Positions 8,283-15,200 of a stretch of DNA of 25,277 nucleotides are shown one piece after another. Below the pieces are notes generated by a model. That model saw nothing but the letters and a program-made list of their open reading frames with translations, made no database searches and was not told the origin of the DNA. Location of the stretch: positions 12,918 through 38,194 of the forward strand of contig DHJA01000178.1 in NCBI GenBank assembly GCA_002404095.1, written 5' to 3'. This DNA is from Planctomycetaceae bacterium UBA4732. GTDB lineage: Bacteria > Planctomycetota > Planctomycetia > Gemmatales > Gemmataceae. Both the position numbers and the translations under genes were made by a program. Position 1 is the stretch's first letter. Every line of letters starts with the position of its first letter.

Positions 8283-9584
8283 TTACTCCTTGGATTCAGG
8301 TATGCGTTCGCCGATGACGCCGTTAGGGTTGAGCGGCAGCCAAAAAACGAGAGCGACGACGTGCATGGCGGCGAAGAGGATCAGCGTCGGCGTCCAGTCG
8401 CCACCGTACCGGCCGGTCAGCAGCGGGGCCAACCAGACGAAAAACACCGCGCCGAAGTTGCCGAGCATGTTCATGGCGCCGAAGATCACGCCGAGATTGC
8501 GACCGCCCATGTCCATCGTGACGGCGTAGGCGCACGGCGCGGAGAAGCAAAAGATGAAGAAGCCGGCCGAGGCGGTGAAAGTCGCCAGGGTCGCATTGGG
8601 AATGACGTAGGCCGCACCGTAGAGGATAAGGCAGACGACAAGGCTGGCGATGGCTAAAGCCTGGCGGGCGATGCGCCGGCTGCCGGTGCGGATCAGCAAG
8701 TAATCAGAGAGGACGCCGCCGACGAGACCGCCGACAACGCCAGCCCACTGCGGCAGGCTGGCGAGTTGGTTGGCAAAGCTGCGGTCCAGGCCGCGGCCTT
8801 CCTGCAGATAAGTGGCGAACCAGTTGTCGAAGAAGCGGTTGGCGCCGGAGCGGAAAAACTGTTGCAAACAGATGCAGTAAAGGGCGCCGCTGAACAGCAG
8901 GGCGGTCCAGGCCGCGGGCGGACTGACGGCGGCAATCTTTTCGGCGGCGGAACGGCTCGCTTCGATAACGTCCAATTCGGCGCTGTTGACGCCGGGGTGG
9001 TCGGCCGGTCGATTGCGGAACCAGACAGCGAAGAGGAACGCCCAGATCAAACCCGGCGCGGCGAAGGCGAGGAACAAGCCGCGCCAGCCGAGCGGTGCGA
9101 TGAGCAAGCCGGTGAGGTTGGACGACAAAGCGCCGCCGATGAGCATGGAGCTGTTGAGCAGAGCGGCGGCCGTGCCGCGTTGGGTGTCCGGCAGCCAGGA
9201 GGCGAGAATGAGAGTGGAGCAAGGGAAGATGCCGGCCTGCATCACGCCCATGAGGAGCCGGCCGTCGATCAGCGTCGTGGGACTGACGGCCGCCGCGCAG
9301 ATTGCCAAGGCGATGGACCAGCCAGCCGCGATGCACGCGAGGGTTCGGCGCGGCCCAAGACGCTGGGCCAGCCAACCGCTAGGCACTTGCAAAAGGGCGT
9401 AGGAAAGGAAGAAGAGACTGGCCGCGTTGCCGCGTTGGCCTTCGGTCAGGCCGAGTTCCTTGGTGATTGTGGTGTCGGCGCCGCCGTAGCTGTTGCGCTG
9501 GATATAGGCGATGCCGGCGGCGATGCACAACGCCGCCACGACGAGATAACGAACGCGCGTCGGTCGGGCGGTGATGTGATTCAC
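8283..9584 (-). CDS. Major facilitator superfamily transporter
   Basis: A 433-aa polytopic membrane protein with about twelve hydrophobic segments in two halves. It shows the MFS loop between helices 2 and 3 (GWLAQRLGPRRTL) and a layout like the anion:cation symporter/hexuronate-transporter group (RNSYGGADTTI near the first helix). I chose the GTG at 9584 because AGGGGA lies about 8 bases upstream and the first helix follows soon after. The open frame runs on to 9869 but would add a hydrophilic, low-complexity extension and cross the hairpin at 9601-9654. It is the first gene of the MFS-esterase-rex unit, which suggests import of a sugar acid or oligosaccharide fragment released by the neighbouring hydrolase; this is inference. 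Confidence 0.88.
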   Translation of the reverse strand: MNHITARPTRVRYLVVAALCIAAGIAYIQRNSYGGADTTITKELGLTEGQRGNAASLFFLSYALLQVPSGWLAQRLGPRRTLACIAAGWSIALAICAAAVSPTTLIDGRLLMGVMQAGIFPCSTLILASWLPDTQRGTAAALLNSSMLIGGALSSNLTGLLIAPLGWRGLFLAFAAPGLIWAFLFAVWFRNRPADHPGVNSAELDVIEASRSAAEKIAAVSPPAAWTALLFSGALYCICLQQFFRSGANRFFDNWFATYLQEGRGLDRSFANQLASLPQWAGVVGGLVGGVLSDYLLIRTGSRRIARQALAIASLVVCLILYGAAYVIPNATLATFTASAGFFIFCFSAPCAYAVTMDMGGRNLGVIFGAMNMLGNFGAVFFVWLAPLLTGRYGGDWTPTLILFAAMHVVALVFWLPLNPNGVIGERIPESKE

Positions 9585-9600
9585 AAGGAGATCCCCTACA

Positions 9601-9654
9601 AGCCCTGAGCGCAAGCGAGGGGTGAGGCGAAACCCCTCGCTTGCGCTCAGGGCT
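9601..9654. terminator. Perfect 23-bp-arm hairpin after clpS
   Basis: Arms 9601-9623 and 9632-9654 are perfect reverse complements around an 8-nt loop (GAGGCGAA). The hairpin begins 8 bases after the clpS stop and ends 16 bases before the MFS start on the minus strand. That suits a clpS terminator or an insulating repeat between the two units. There is no strong U-tract, so a REP-like dispersed repeat is equally possible. Confidence 0.7.
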
Positions 9655-9661
9655 AGTGATC

Positions 9662-10015
9662 TTACGGGCCCGGCGCCGGTTCGATGGTGCAGCCGACCGG
9701 GCCGAGCTTCTTGCCGTCGGATTGACGCACCTCGTGGAAAGTCTGTATCTGTTCCAACTTCAACTCCGCCACTTCCTTCGGCCCCGTCCACACGACGGCC
9801 CGGCCCGACTCGTGGGCTTCCAGCATGAAGGCGACCGCCCGTTCCACGGCGACGGACAGCGCCTTGCATAGCACCTCGACCACGAATTGCATCGAATGGT
9901 CGTCGTCATTCTCCAGAATGACGTTGTACGGTGGCAAATGGCGCGTGTGCGTTTCTTCGACCGGCTTAGGTTTCGTCGTCACTCCGGCGTTTGATAAAAA
10001 CGGTGTGCGGCCCAT
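9662..10015 (-). CDS. clpS: ClpS, N-degron adaptor of the Clp protease
   Basis: A 117-aa protein. After a variable N-terminal tail it carries the ClpS core: PPYNVILENDDDHSMQFVVEVL from about residue 28, where the Asn-Asp-Asp stretch and following Met/His belong to the N-end residue pocket. It continues with FMLEAHESGRAVVWTG and KEVAELKLEQI, the conserved AEL..EQ surface. ClpS delivers N-degron substrates to ClpA-type unfoldases and blocks SsrA substrates. AAGGA 8 bases upstream supports the ATG at 10015. No clpA lies next to it in this window. A second, truncated copy of its 5' end lies about 1.1 kb upstream on the same strand. Confidence 0.92.
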   Translation of the reverse strand: MGRTPFLSNAGVTTKPKPVEETHTRHLPPYNVILENDDDHSMQFVVEVLCKALSVAVERAVAFMLEAHESGRAVVWTGPKEVAELKLEQIQTFHEVRQSDGKKLGPVGCTIEPAPGP

Positions 10016-10066
10016 ATCGTGATCCTTGCGCGGCGAACCACCGTTAGTTTAGCACGCGGCGTCCGA

Positions 10067-10082
10067 ATCGTTTAGCCGCGAC
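10067..10082. repeat. Partial copy of the TTTAGCCGCGAC dispersed repeat
   Basis: ATCGTTTAGCCGCGAC here matches the left arm of the repeat at 1128-1151. It sits at the 3' end of the HEPN-like gene and touches that gene's stop codon. Only one arm is present, so it cannot form the hairpin seen at 1128-1196. Confidence 0.5.
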
Positions 10083-10426
10083 TACGGAATGGCGACGACG
10101 GCAGATTCCACGGCCTGGAGCCAATGAATCGCCTTAGCTACTTGCGACGGCAAGATTGAAACGCAAAAGTAACGGGCCGCGCGCGACTGGTTGTAGAGCG
10201 GATGATATTGCATCCAGACGCTAGGGAACTGTCTCTTAAGGACGCCGTTTCGCTGAACGTGGCTGCCGCTGCGCCGCCCTTTGCGTACCAGGAGGCCTTC
10301 GGCAAGGTGAACAGCCTTATAAAAGGCCGCCGTGACCGCCCAATCGGGGAAGAGAGTCTTGTCAATGCTGTCAAGGAACTGCTGGTTGCGAATCGCTTGC
10401 CGTTCATGAGCCGCCGCCGTCGCCAT
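10082..10426 (-). CDS. HEPN-like small protein
   Basis: A 114-aa helical protein. The segment FPDWAVTAAFYKAVHLAEGLLVRKG (about 26-50), followed by SRAARY near the C-terminal third, is typical of a widespread group of uncharacterised HEPN-fold proteins. RRSGSH at 51-56 fits the R-x4-H pattern of HEPN ribonucleases, although I cannot confirm that these residues face an active site. The start overlaps the 3' end of the preceding gene by 23 bases (10404-10426), so it is probably translated by coupling; its own Shine-Dalgarno is poor. The pairing with a small acidic partner suggests a two-component module such as toxin-antitoxin or defence, but no such role is shown by the sequence. The stop lies in a dispersed repeat arm. 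Confidence 0.7.
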   Translation of the reverse strand: MATAAAHERQAIRNQQFLDSIDKTLFPDWAVTAAFYKAVHLAEGLLVRKGRRSGSHVQRNGVLKRQFPSVWMQYHPLYNQSRAARYFCVSILPSQVAKAIHWLQAVESAVVAIP

Positions 10427-10856
10427 AAACGAGTATCGCTTTCTCTAATGGAGAATGTCCTTCCCGCGCGCTCTCAGGAACTTGCAATACTTCGGCCGTC
10501 AACCAGTCAAATTGCCGGAGCAAAGCAAGGTCGAGTTCGGTTACCGAGTCATCAAGATCGGTACGATAATTTTCGCCCCGAGTGCAGATGAGGATATTCA
10601 GGAAGCCATCCCCAGGGTAGGCGTAGGCGGCTTGTACCTCGGAAGAGTGATTTTCACACCACTGATACAAGTAGAGCAGAACTTGGTTGAACTGATCTCG
10701 AAGTTCCTTCTCGTTCTGCGCCCGTTCACATGCTCTCGCCGCTTCCTTGGCCGTCATCATAAAGCGGTTCTCGTCTTCCGGTTCCACGACGACCTGGCGG
10801 ACGGAGCGGACATTGAGATGGATCGGACCAGTAGTAACGGCTCGATCCGTCGCCAT
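10404..10856 (-). CDS. Uncharacterised 150-aa acidic protein, partner of the HEPN-like gene
   Basis: I do not recognise the family. The 150-aa protein has an N-terminal beta-rich stretch (about 10-35), a helix rich in Glu/Gln (about 35-65), a strand region ending in FLNILICTRG (about 84-95) and an acidic segment with DLDDSVTELDLALLRQF. No signal peptide or membrane helix is present. The start at 10856 is well supported by AGGAG 8 bases upstream; the frame extends to 10955 but that part reads through the scar of the truncated clpS copy. Its 3' end overlaps the HEPN-like gene by 23 bases, a strong sign that the two act together. An antidote or regulatory role toward the HEPN protein is a hypothesis only. 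Confidence 0.7.
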   Translation of the reverse strand: MATDRAVTTGPIHLNVRSVRQVVVEPEDENRFMMTAKEAARACERAQNEKELRDQFNQVLLYLYQWCENHSSEVQAAYAYPGDGFLNILICTRGENYRTDLDDSVTELDLALLRQFDWLTAEVLQVPESAREGHSPLEKAILVYGDGGGS

Positions 10857-10879
10857 GTGAGGTTCTCCTGAGTGGAATC

Positions 10880-11122
10880 CTAGAAACGAAATTGGCCCCG
10901 CCACGGGCGATCCGCTGGCGAAGCCCCCTTGTCCTTGAGGGAGGTTTTGCACCAAACCCCTCCTATTGGTGCAAAGGGTACGTTATTTACAACGGGCGTC
11001 AATTGCAAGTTGACAGACTTCCAAATGACGTTGTACGGCGGCAAAAGGCGCGTGCGCGTTTCTTCCTTCGGCTCGGGTTTCGTCGTCACTCCGGCGTTTG
11101 ATAAAAAAGGCGTGCGGCTCAT
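10880..11122 (-). pseudogene. Truncated second copy of clpS
   Basis: The first 33 codons (11122 to about 11023) closely match the 5' end of clpS at 10015, both in protein (TPFLSNAGVTTKP, then LPPYNVI) and in DNA. The match stops abruptly within the PPYNVI strand, before the residues that form the N-degron pocket and the Clp-binding surface. The frame then runs for about 47 unrelated codons to a stop at 10880. It keeps a good ribosome site (GAGGAG 9 bases before the ATG). Translation could therefore still occur, but a ClpS function is impossible. The novel tail includes a short inverted repeat at 10946-10975. It directly precedes the two-gene HEPN unit. Confidence 0.8.
10946..10975. repeat. 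10-bp-arm inverted repeat at the clpS truncation scar
   Basis: TTTGCACCAA at 10946-10955 is the perfect reverse complement of 10966-10975, with a 10-nt loop ACCCCTCCTA. It lies in the non-homologous tail following the truncated clpS copy and could be the end of an element, an attachment site or a simple hairpin. No flanking target duplication was recognised. Confidence 0.45.
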
Positions 11123-11189
11123 AGGGGTGACTCCTCGCGCTGGGATGGTGGAAGGCCACGAACTTCCTTTATTTTATCACACGGCCCTT

Positions 11190-12032
11190 TCAATGGTGGA
11201 TGGTGCATTTAGGCAGTGCTTTCTGAAGGTCGGCGATGCCTTTATTCGTCACCTTTGCCTCCCTGAGGTCCAGCGACTCCAGTGCCTTGAGGCCCGCTAG
11301 TTCCTTCAGCCCGGCGTCCGTCACTTTGGTGAAGCGCAGGCCCAATGATTGCAACTCCTTGAGATCAGCCAACTTCTTCAACCCCGCGTCTGTCACCTGT
11401 GTGTTTTCGAGGGACAGCGATAGCAGCCCCTTGAGGTCAGCCAACTCCTTCAACCCCGCGTCTGTCACCTGTGTGTGAAAGAGGTCCAGTTCTTGCAATT
11501 TTTTGAGGCCGGCTAGCTCCTTCAAGCCCGCGTCCGTCACCTGCGTGTCTCCAAGCACCAGCGTCTGTAGGTTCCTGAGGCCGGCTAGTTCTTTCAGCCC
11601 CGCGTCCGTCACCTGCGTGTGCATGAGAATCAGCGTCCGCAGATCTTTGAGGCCGGCTAGTTCTTTCAGCCCCGCGTCCGTCACCTGTGTGTCTCCAAGC
11701 ACCAACGCCTGTAGCTCCTTGAAGCCGGCCAATTCTTTCAGCCCAGCGTCCCCTACTTTGGTATTGTTGAGGGCCAGCGTCGTTATGCCTTTCAGTCCGG
11801 CCAACTCCTTCAGCTCCGTGTCCGTCACCGCCGAATGTGCAAGGTTCACCAGGATAGTTGGCTTGCCAGGGTTCGTAGGGTCAGGGACGACAGAGCCGCC
11901 GAGTCGCTTGACCGCCATCTCGGCCCGGCTTTCGGCGTCAGGGTTTGCCGCAGGCGCCGCCGGTCGCTGACAGCCGAAGGTGAACAAAAGAGATAACAAG
12001 ATCGGTCCCGCAAGATGTCGTCGCACTGACAT
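11190..12032 (-). CDS. Leucine-rich-repeat protein, probable exported lipoprotein
   Basis: A 280-aa protein. The N-terminus has a basic start and hydrophobic stretch ending TFGC at about residue 21, a weak lipobox, so secretion or membrane anchoring is likely. Residues from about 65 to 265 are eight 24-residue leucine-rich repeats with the consensus VTDAGLKELAGLKxLxxLxLxxT, closed by a divergent cap (KGIADLQKALPKC). Such repeats form a curved solenoid used for protein binding and are common in planctomycetes. Repeats 3 to 6 are nearly identical, also in DNA (72-bp period), suggesting recent tandem duplication. The start at 12032 is supported by AGGGAGA 9 bases upstream. It is divergent from the helicase gene. 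No enzymatic domain is present; the partner is unknown. Confidence 0.85.
   Translation of the reverse strand: MSVRRHLAGPILLSLLFTFGCQRPAAPAANPDAESRAEMAVKRLGGSVVPDPTNPGKPTILVNLAHSAVTDTELKELAGLKGITTLALNNTKVGDAGLKELAGFKELQALVLGDTQVTDAGLKELAGLKDLRTLILMHTQVTDAGLKELAGLRNLQTLVLGDTQVTDAGLKELAGLKKLQELDLFHTQVTDAGLKELADLKGLLSLSLENTQVTDAGLKKLADLKELQSLGLRFTKVTDAGLKELAGLKALESLDLREAKVTNKGIADLQKALPKCTIHH
11280..11830 (-). repeat. 72-bp tandem coding repeats of the leucine-rich-repeat gene
   Basis: The DNA repeats with a 72-bp period that corresponds exactly to the 24-residue protein repeat. The units share a strongly conserved stretch encoding VTDAGLKELAGL and differ mostly at the surface positions following it. 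This is a coding minisatellite, not a CRISPR array, since repeats are contiguous and in frame with no spacers. Confidence 0.8.
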
Positions 12033-12135
12033 GGTTGGTCTCTCCCTGAAGCCTTACCGGGTCGGGCGGCGAAGCGCCGGCCGACGCGGGGCGGTGACGC
12101 AACTCTACCAGCGCGGCCGCTGCATAGCCACCTCA

Positions 12136-12141
12136 TACAAT
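12136..12141 (+). promoter_or_regulatory. -10 element (TACAAT) consistent with a leaderless lhr transcript
   Basis: TACAAT is followed by exactly six bases and then GTGATG at 12148-12153, so the predicted first transcribed base coincides with an in-frame GTG next to the ATG at 12151. No Shine-Dalgarno precedes either codon. The same arrangement (TACAATGAC) recurs before the nucleotidyltransferase gene. No -35 hexamer is evident. Confidence 0.4.
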
Positions 12142-12150
12142 GACCGCGTG

Positions 12151-14742
12151 ATGGAACGCCACGCCGACCGCCAGGAAACGCTCACGCACCCCGTCGCCGC
12201 GGAGGCGGCGCTGGCCGCGCTCGCGCCGCCGGCCGCATCCTGGTTCTGCCAGCATTTCGCCGCGCCGACCACGGCCCAACGGTTGGCATGGCCCACACTC
12301 GCGGCCGGCCGTCATCTGCTCGTCAGCGCACCGACCGGCGCCGGCAAAACGCTGGCCGCTTTCTTACCGATCCTCGGCCGTCTCCTCGATCCCGCTGAAA
12401 ACATACGGGGAGCGTCCGTCCGCTGTCTTTACATGGCCCCGCTCAAGGCGCTCTGCAACGACGTTTTCCGCAACCTCACCGCTTGTATCGACGGCCTAGC
12501 CGTGTTTCTTCCCGAAGGCGCAACGCTACCTCGTCTAGGTGTGCGCACCGGCGATACGCCAGGGCCGGAACGTCAGGCGTTGCGCTGTGATCCGCCGGAG
12601 ATACTTCTAACGACGCCGGAAAGCCTGGCGGTATTGCTCAGTCAGGCGTCGTTGCTGCCCGTTTTCGCCGGGCTGAATTGGATCGTCGTCGATGAGGTTC
12701 ACGCCCTGGCGCCGACGAAACGCGGCGCCGACCTCGCCCTCAGCCTGGAACGACTGTCGGCCTTGGCGTCGGGATCGCTGCAACGCATCGGCCTATCCGC
12801 GACGGCGGCGCCGCTGACCGAGGCCGCCAACTTCCTGACCGGGATAAATCGATCTTGTGCCATCGCGGATGTGCGCGAAGATTCGCCGTTGGAACTACGG
12901 GTTGTGCCGCTGGCCGACGGCCCCGCGTTCATGGCCGATCTGCTCCGTCGGCTCACGCCGGAGCTGCGCGCCTGTCGTTCCACTTTGATCTTCAGCAATA
13001 CGCGCCGCTTGGCCGAGCGCGTGGCCTGGGCGCTGCGTCAACGGCTGCCGGCGTGGGACGATCAGATAGCGGTTCATCATTCGTCGGTGGCGGCGAACCG
13101 GCGCCGCGAGGTGGAAGGGCGGTTCAAACAGGGCCTATTGCGAGCGGTGGTTTGCAGCACCAGCCTGGAACTCGGCATCGACGTCGGCTCGGTCGATCTG
13201 GTGGTTCTGGTGCATCCGCCCGGCGGCGTGGTCCGGCTGTTGCAGCGCGTCGGCCGGGCCGGCCACGGTCCGGGACGAGTGCGGCGCGGATTGGTGTTCA
13301 CGTCGTCGGCAGCGGAATTGTTGGAGGCCGTCGTCACCAGCGCATCGGGGCGGACGGCACAGTGTGAGCCGTTGCGCGTGCCGGCGCATCCGCTTGATGT
13401 GCTATGTCAGCAGCTCGCGGGCATGGCCGCGGCGGCAACCTGGTCGGCCGATGAGGCGTTCGCGCTGGTGCGCCGCTCTTACCCCTATCACGATCTGCCA
13501 AGGGTAGATTTCGACAACGCGTTAGCGTATCTTCACGGTATCCACCGAGACGGCCGGCCGTGGCTGCCGCCGCGCCTGCGCGGCGATGCCGACGGTTTCT
13601 CGATTTGCAACGACCGCACCGCGCGTCTGTTACGGCGCAACTTCGGCACAATCCTCGCGGAAGATCGCGCCGTGGTAATGGCGTCGAACCCGTTTAGCCG
13701 CGACCCGAAGGGGAGCGCGGACCCAACCCAAACCGAAGTGGGCGATGTGGATCAATCGTTCGCGGATCGCTTACAGGCGGGCGACCGCTTTCTTCTCGAC
13801 GGCCGTTGCTTGGAGTTCCGTCGCCGTGAGGGGACGACGCTGATCGTGGACGAAACGCCCGGTCGTCCGGCAACGCCGCGCTGGGGCGGCGACGGCTTGC
13901 CGTTATCCACGGAACTGGCCCGTCGGCTGTTCCTATTGCGAGTGCAAGCGGCGGAGGCGTTGCGCGACGGCCCGACGGCGCTGGCCGAGTTGTTGCGAAG
14001 CGAATACGCCCTCGTGGACGACGCGGCGACGTTGCTCATGGCGTATTTTCAGCGTCAGGAATGCGTCAGCGAGATTCCCGATGGCACAATGCTCTTAATC
14101 GAGGAAGTCCTGTCCGACCAAGGCGCGGACTATTATCTACACACGCCGATGAACCGCAAGGGCAACGACGCCTTGGCGCGCGTCGTCGTGCATAGGCTGG
14201 CGCGGGCTGGAGTTCGGGCGGCGGCGGTCGTAGCCGACCTGGGTTTTGCCCTTCGCCTGTACGAGGAACTGGATGATCCGTCAGCGGCGGTGCGCGCGAT
14301 TTTGGAGGCGAACCGATTCGATGCCGACCTGGACGCGGCCCTCGCGGAAGGGCCGGCCTTGAAGCAGCGTTTCGGCCAAGTGGCGTTGACTGGCTTAATG
14401 CTGCTGCGGAATCCGCTGGGCAACGGCCGTCGCGTGGGCGGGCGCGATTGGGGCGAGCGGCGGCTGTTCAATCAGGTGCAGGCGCGTGACCCCGATTTTC
14501 TCCTGCTGCGCCAGGCGGAGCGCGAGGTGCGCGCGGACCTGTGCGACGCGGCAGCGGCGCGGGAATATGTCGAGGAAGCGGCGCGACGACCGATCCGCTG
14601 TCGGCGATTGGCGAGGCCGTCGCCGTTCGCCGAGGGCTGGACGCAGGCGGCGGAAGGGCCGGCCGATCCCGTGGAATCGCCAGCGGAAGCGCTGCGGAAG
14701 TTGCACGCGGCTCTCACGGGCGAACCGACGCCTGTACAATGA
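12151..14742 (+). CDS. Lhr-type DEXH-box helicase, ligase-associated DNA repair type
   Basis: An 863-aa superfamily 2 helicase. Motifs: Walker A APTGAGKT (60-67), TTPESL (154-159), DEVH (181-184), SAT (216-218), FSNTRR (281-286), STSLELGIDVG (336-346) and QRVGRAGH (365-372). After the two RecA domains come the winged-helix and Lhr-specific C-terminal regions (GDRFLLDGR near 544-552). Size and layout fit the ligase-associated DEXH helicases, which act with an exonuclease, an ATP-dependent ligase and the PdeM phosphoesterase in DNA damage response; a PdeM-like gene lies 0.6 kb downstream. The ATG at 12151 (or adjacent GTG 12148) is chosen because homology starts soon after. Residues about 513-523 (NPFSRDPKGSA) are encoded by a dispersed repeat inserted in frame. 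Confidence 0.88.
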   Translation: MERHADRQETLTHPVAAEAALAALAPPAASWFCQHFAAPTTAQRLAWPTLAAGRHLLVSAPTGAGKTLAAFLPILGRLLDPAENIRGASVRCLYMAPLKALCNDVFRNLTACIDGLAVFLPEGATLPRLGVRTGDTPGPERQALRCDPPEILLTTPESLAVLLSQASLLPVFAGLNWIVVDEVHALAPTKRGADLALSLERLSALASGSLQRIGLSATAAPLTEAANFLTGINRSCAIADVREDSPLELRVVPLADGPAFMADLLRRLTPELRACRSTLIFSNTRRLAERVAWALRQRLPAWDDQIAVHHSSVAANRRREVEGRFKQGLLRAVVCSTSLELGIDVGSVDLVVLVHPPGGVVRLLQRVGRAGHGPGRVRRGLVFTSSAAELLEAVVTSASGRTAQCEPLRVPAHPLDVLCQQLAGMAAAATWSADEAFALVRRSYPYHDLPRVDFDNALAYLHGIHRDGRPWLPPRLRGDADGFSICNDRTARLLRRNFGTILAEDRAVVMASNPFSRDPKGSADPTQTEVGDVDQSFADRLQAGDRFLLDGRCLEFRRREGTTLIVDETPGRPATPRWGGDGLPLSTELARRLFLLRVQAAEALRDGPTALAELLRSEYALVDDAATLLMAYFQRQECVSEIPDGTMLLIEEVLSDQGADYYLHTPMNRKGNDALARVVVHRLARAGVRAAAVVADLGFALRLYEELDDPSAAVRAILEANRFDADLDAALAEGPALKQRFGQVALTGLMLLRNPLGNGRRVGGRDWGERRLFNQVQARDPDFLLLRQAEREVRADLCDAAAAREYVEEAARRPIRCRRLARPSPFAEGWTQAAEGPADPVESPAEALRKLHAALTGEPTPVQ
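13691..13719 (+). repeat. Dispersed TTTAGCCGCGACCCGAAGGG repeat inside the helicase coding sequence
   Basis: These 29 bases match 1130-1158 with a single difference. At 1130 the sequence forms the left arm of an intergenic hairpin. Here it is read in frame as PFSRDPKGSA in the C-terminal half of the helicase, between FGTIL and the GDxDxxF segment, where related helicases normally have a short loop. The opposing arm is absent, which suggests partial insertion or later trimming. Confidence 0.8.
14735..14740 (+). promoter_or_regulatory. -10 element (TACAAT) overlapping the lhr stop, consistent with a leaderless transcript
   Basis: TACAAT ends at the first base of the lhr stop codon, and six bases later comes ATG at 14747. 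This places the expected transcription start on the A of the start codon. There is no Shine-Dalgarno. Readthrough from lhr (4-base gap) is the alternative. Confidence 0.4.
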
Positions 14743-14746
14743 CATT

Positions 14747-15160
14747 ATGGCCAAGAAACCCACCACTCCCGCCGTGTATGTCCAGCCGTACCGCTACCCG
14801 TCGCCGAACATCCCGATGACGGCGATTCGTCGCTTCGCGCGCCAGATTGCCGAGCGCTTTCGGCCCGAAAAGATCATTCTTTTCGGCTCCTATGCCTATG
14901 GAAAGCCGCACTCGGAAAGCGACGTCGATTTGATGGTGATTATGCGGGCCAGGAACGTGATAGATCAGGCCATCCGTATCGATCTGGCGTTCGAGCCGCC
15001 GTTTTCATTCGACCTGATGGTGCGAACGCCCAAACAGATAGAGCGCGGCGTGAGTGACGACGACTGGTTTTTGCGTGAGGTGACGGAGAAAGGAATGGTT
15101 CTCTATGAAGCGGCAACCGTCTTTTCCACGCGAGCAATCACCGTGTCGAGCCTCCTGTAG
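14747..15160 (+). CDS. Minimal nucleotidyltransferase (MNT, polymerase-beta fold)
   Basis: A 137-aa protein with the polymerase-beta nucleotidyltransferase signature: GS at 47-48 (ILFGSYAYG), paired aspartates D59 and D61 (SDVDL) and a third carboxylate at D89 (FDLMV). Proteins of this size are usually encoded with a HEPN partner, as in MntA-HepT modules, where the nucleotidyltransferase AMPylates the HEPN ribonuclease toxin. No HEPN gene follows here; the next 190 bases hold a long inverted repeat. The last 13 or so residues (TVFSTRAITVSSLL) do not look like the family's usual end, so the C-terminus may have been replaced. The gene begins 4 bases after lhr and may be expressed from its own leaderless promoter. 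Confidence 0.85.
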   Translation: MAKKPTTPAVYVQPYRYPSPNIPMTAIRRFARQIAERFRPEKIILFGSYAYGKPHSESDVDLMVIMRARNVIDQAIRIDLAFEPPFSFDLMVRTPKQIERGVSDDDWFLREVTEKGMVLYEAATVFSTRAITVSSLL

Positions 15161-15200
15161 ATGCTTTCATTAAACGAACCACTGTGCGTAAGGCTCTCGC

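Noticed and set aside
8766..9608. 280-aa plus-strand open frame
   Set aside because: Antisense to the MFS transporter gene, Gly/Ala/Arg-rich and without family features; the transporter reading is clear.
9585..9869. N-terminal extension of the MFS transporter to 9869
   Set aside because: It would translate the hairpin and overlap clpS, adding a hydrophilic stretch; the GTG at 9584 has a ribosome site.
11280..11830. CRISPR array
   Set aside because: The regular repeats have a 72-bp period, are contiguous without spacers and encode leucine-rich repeats in frame.
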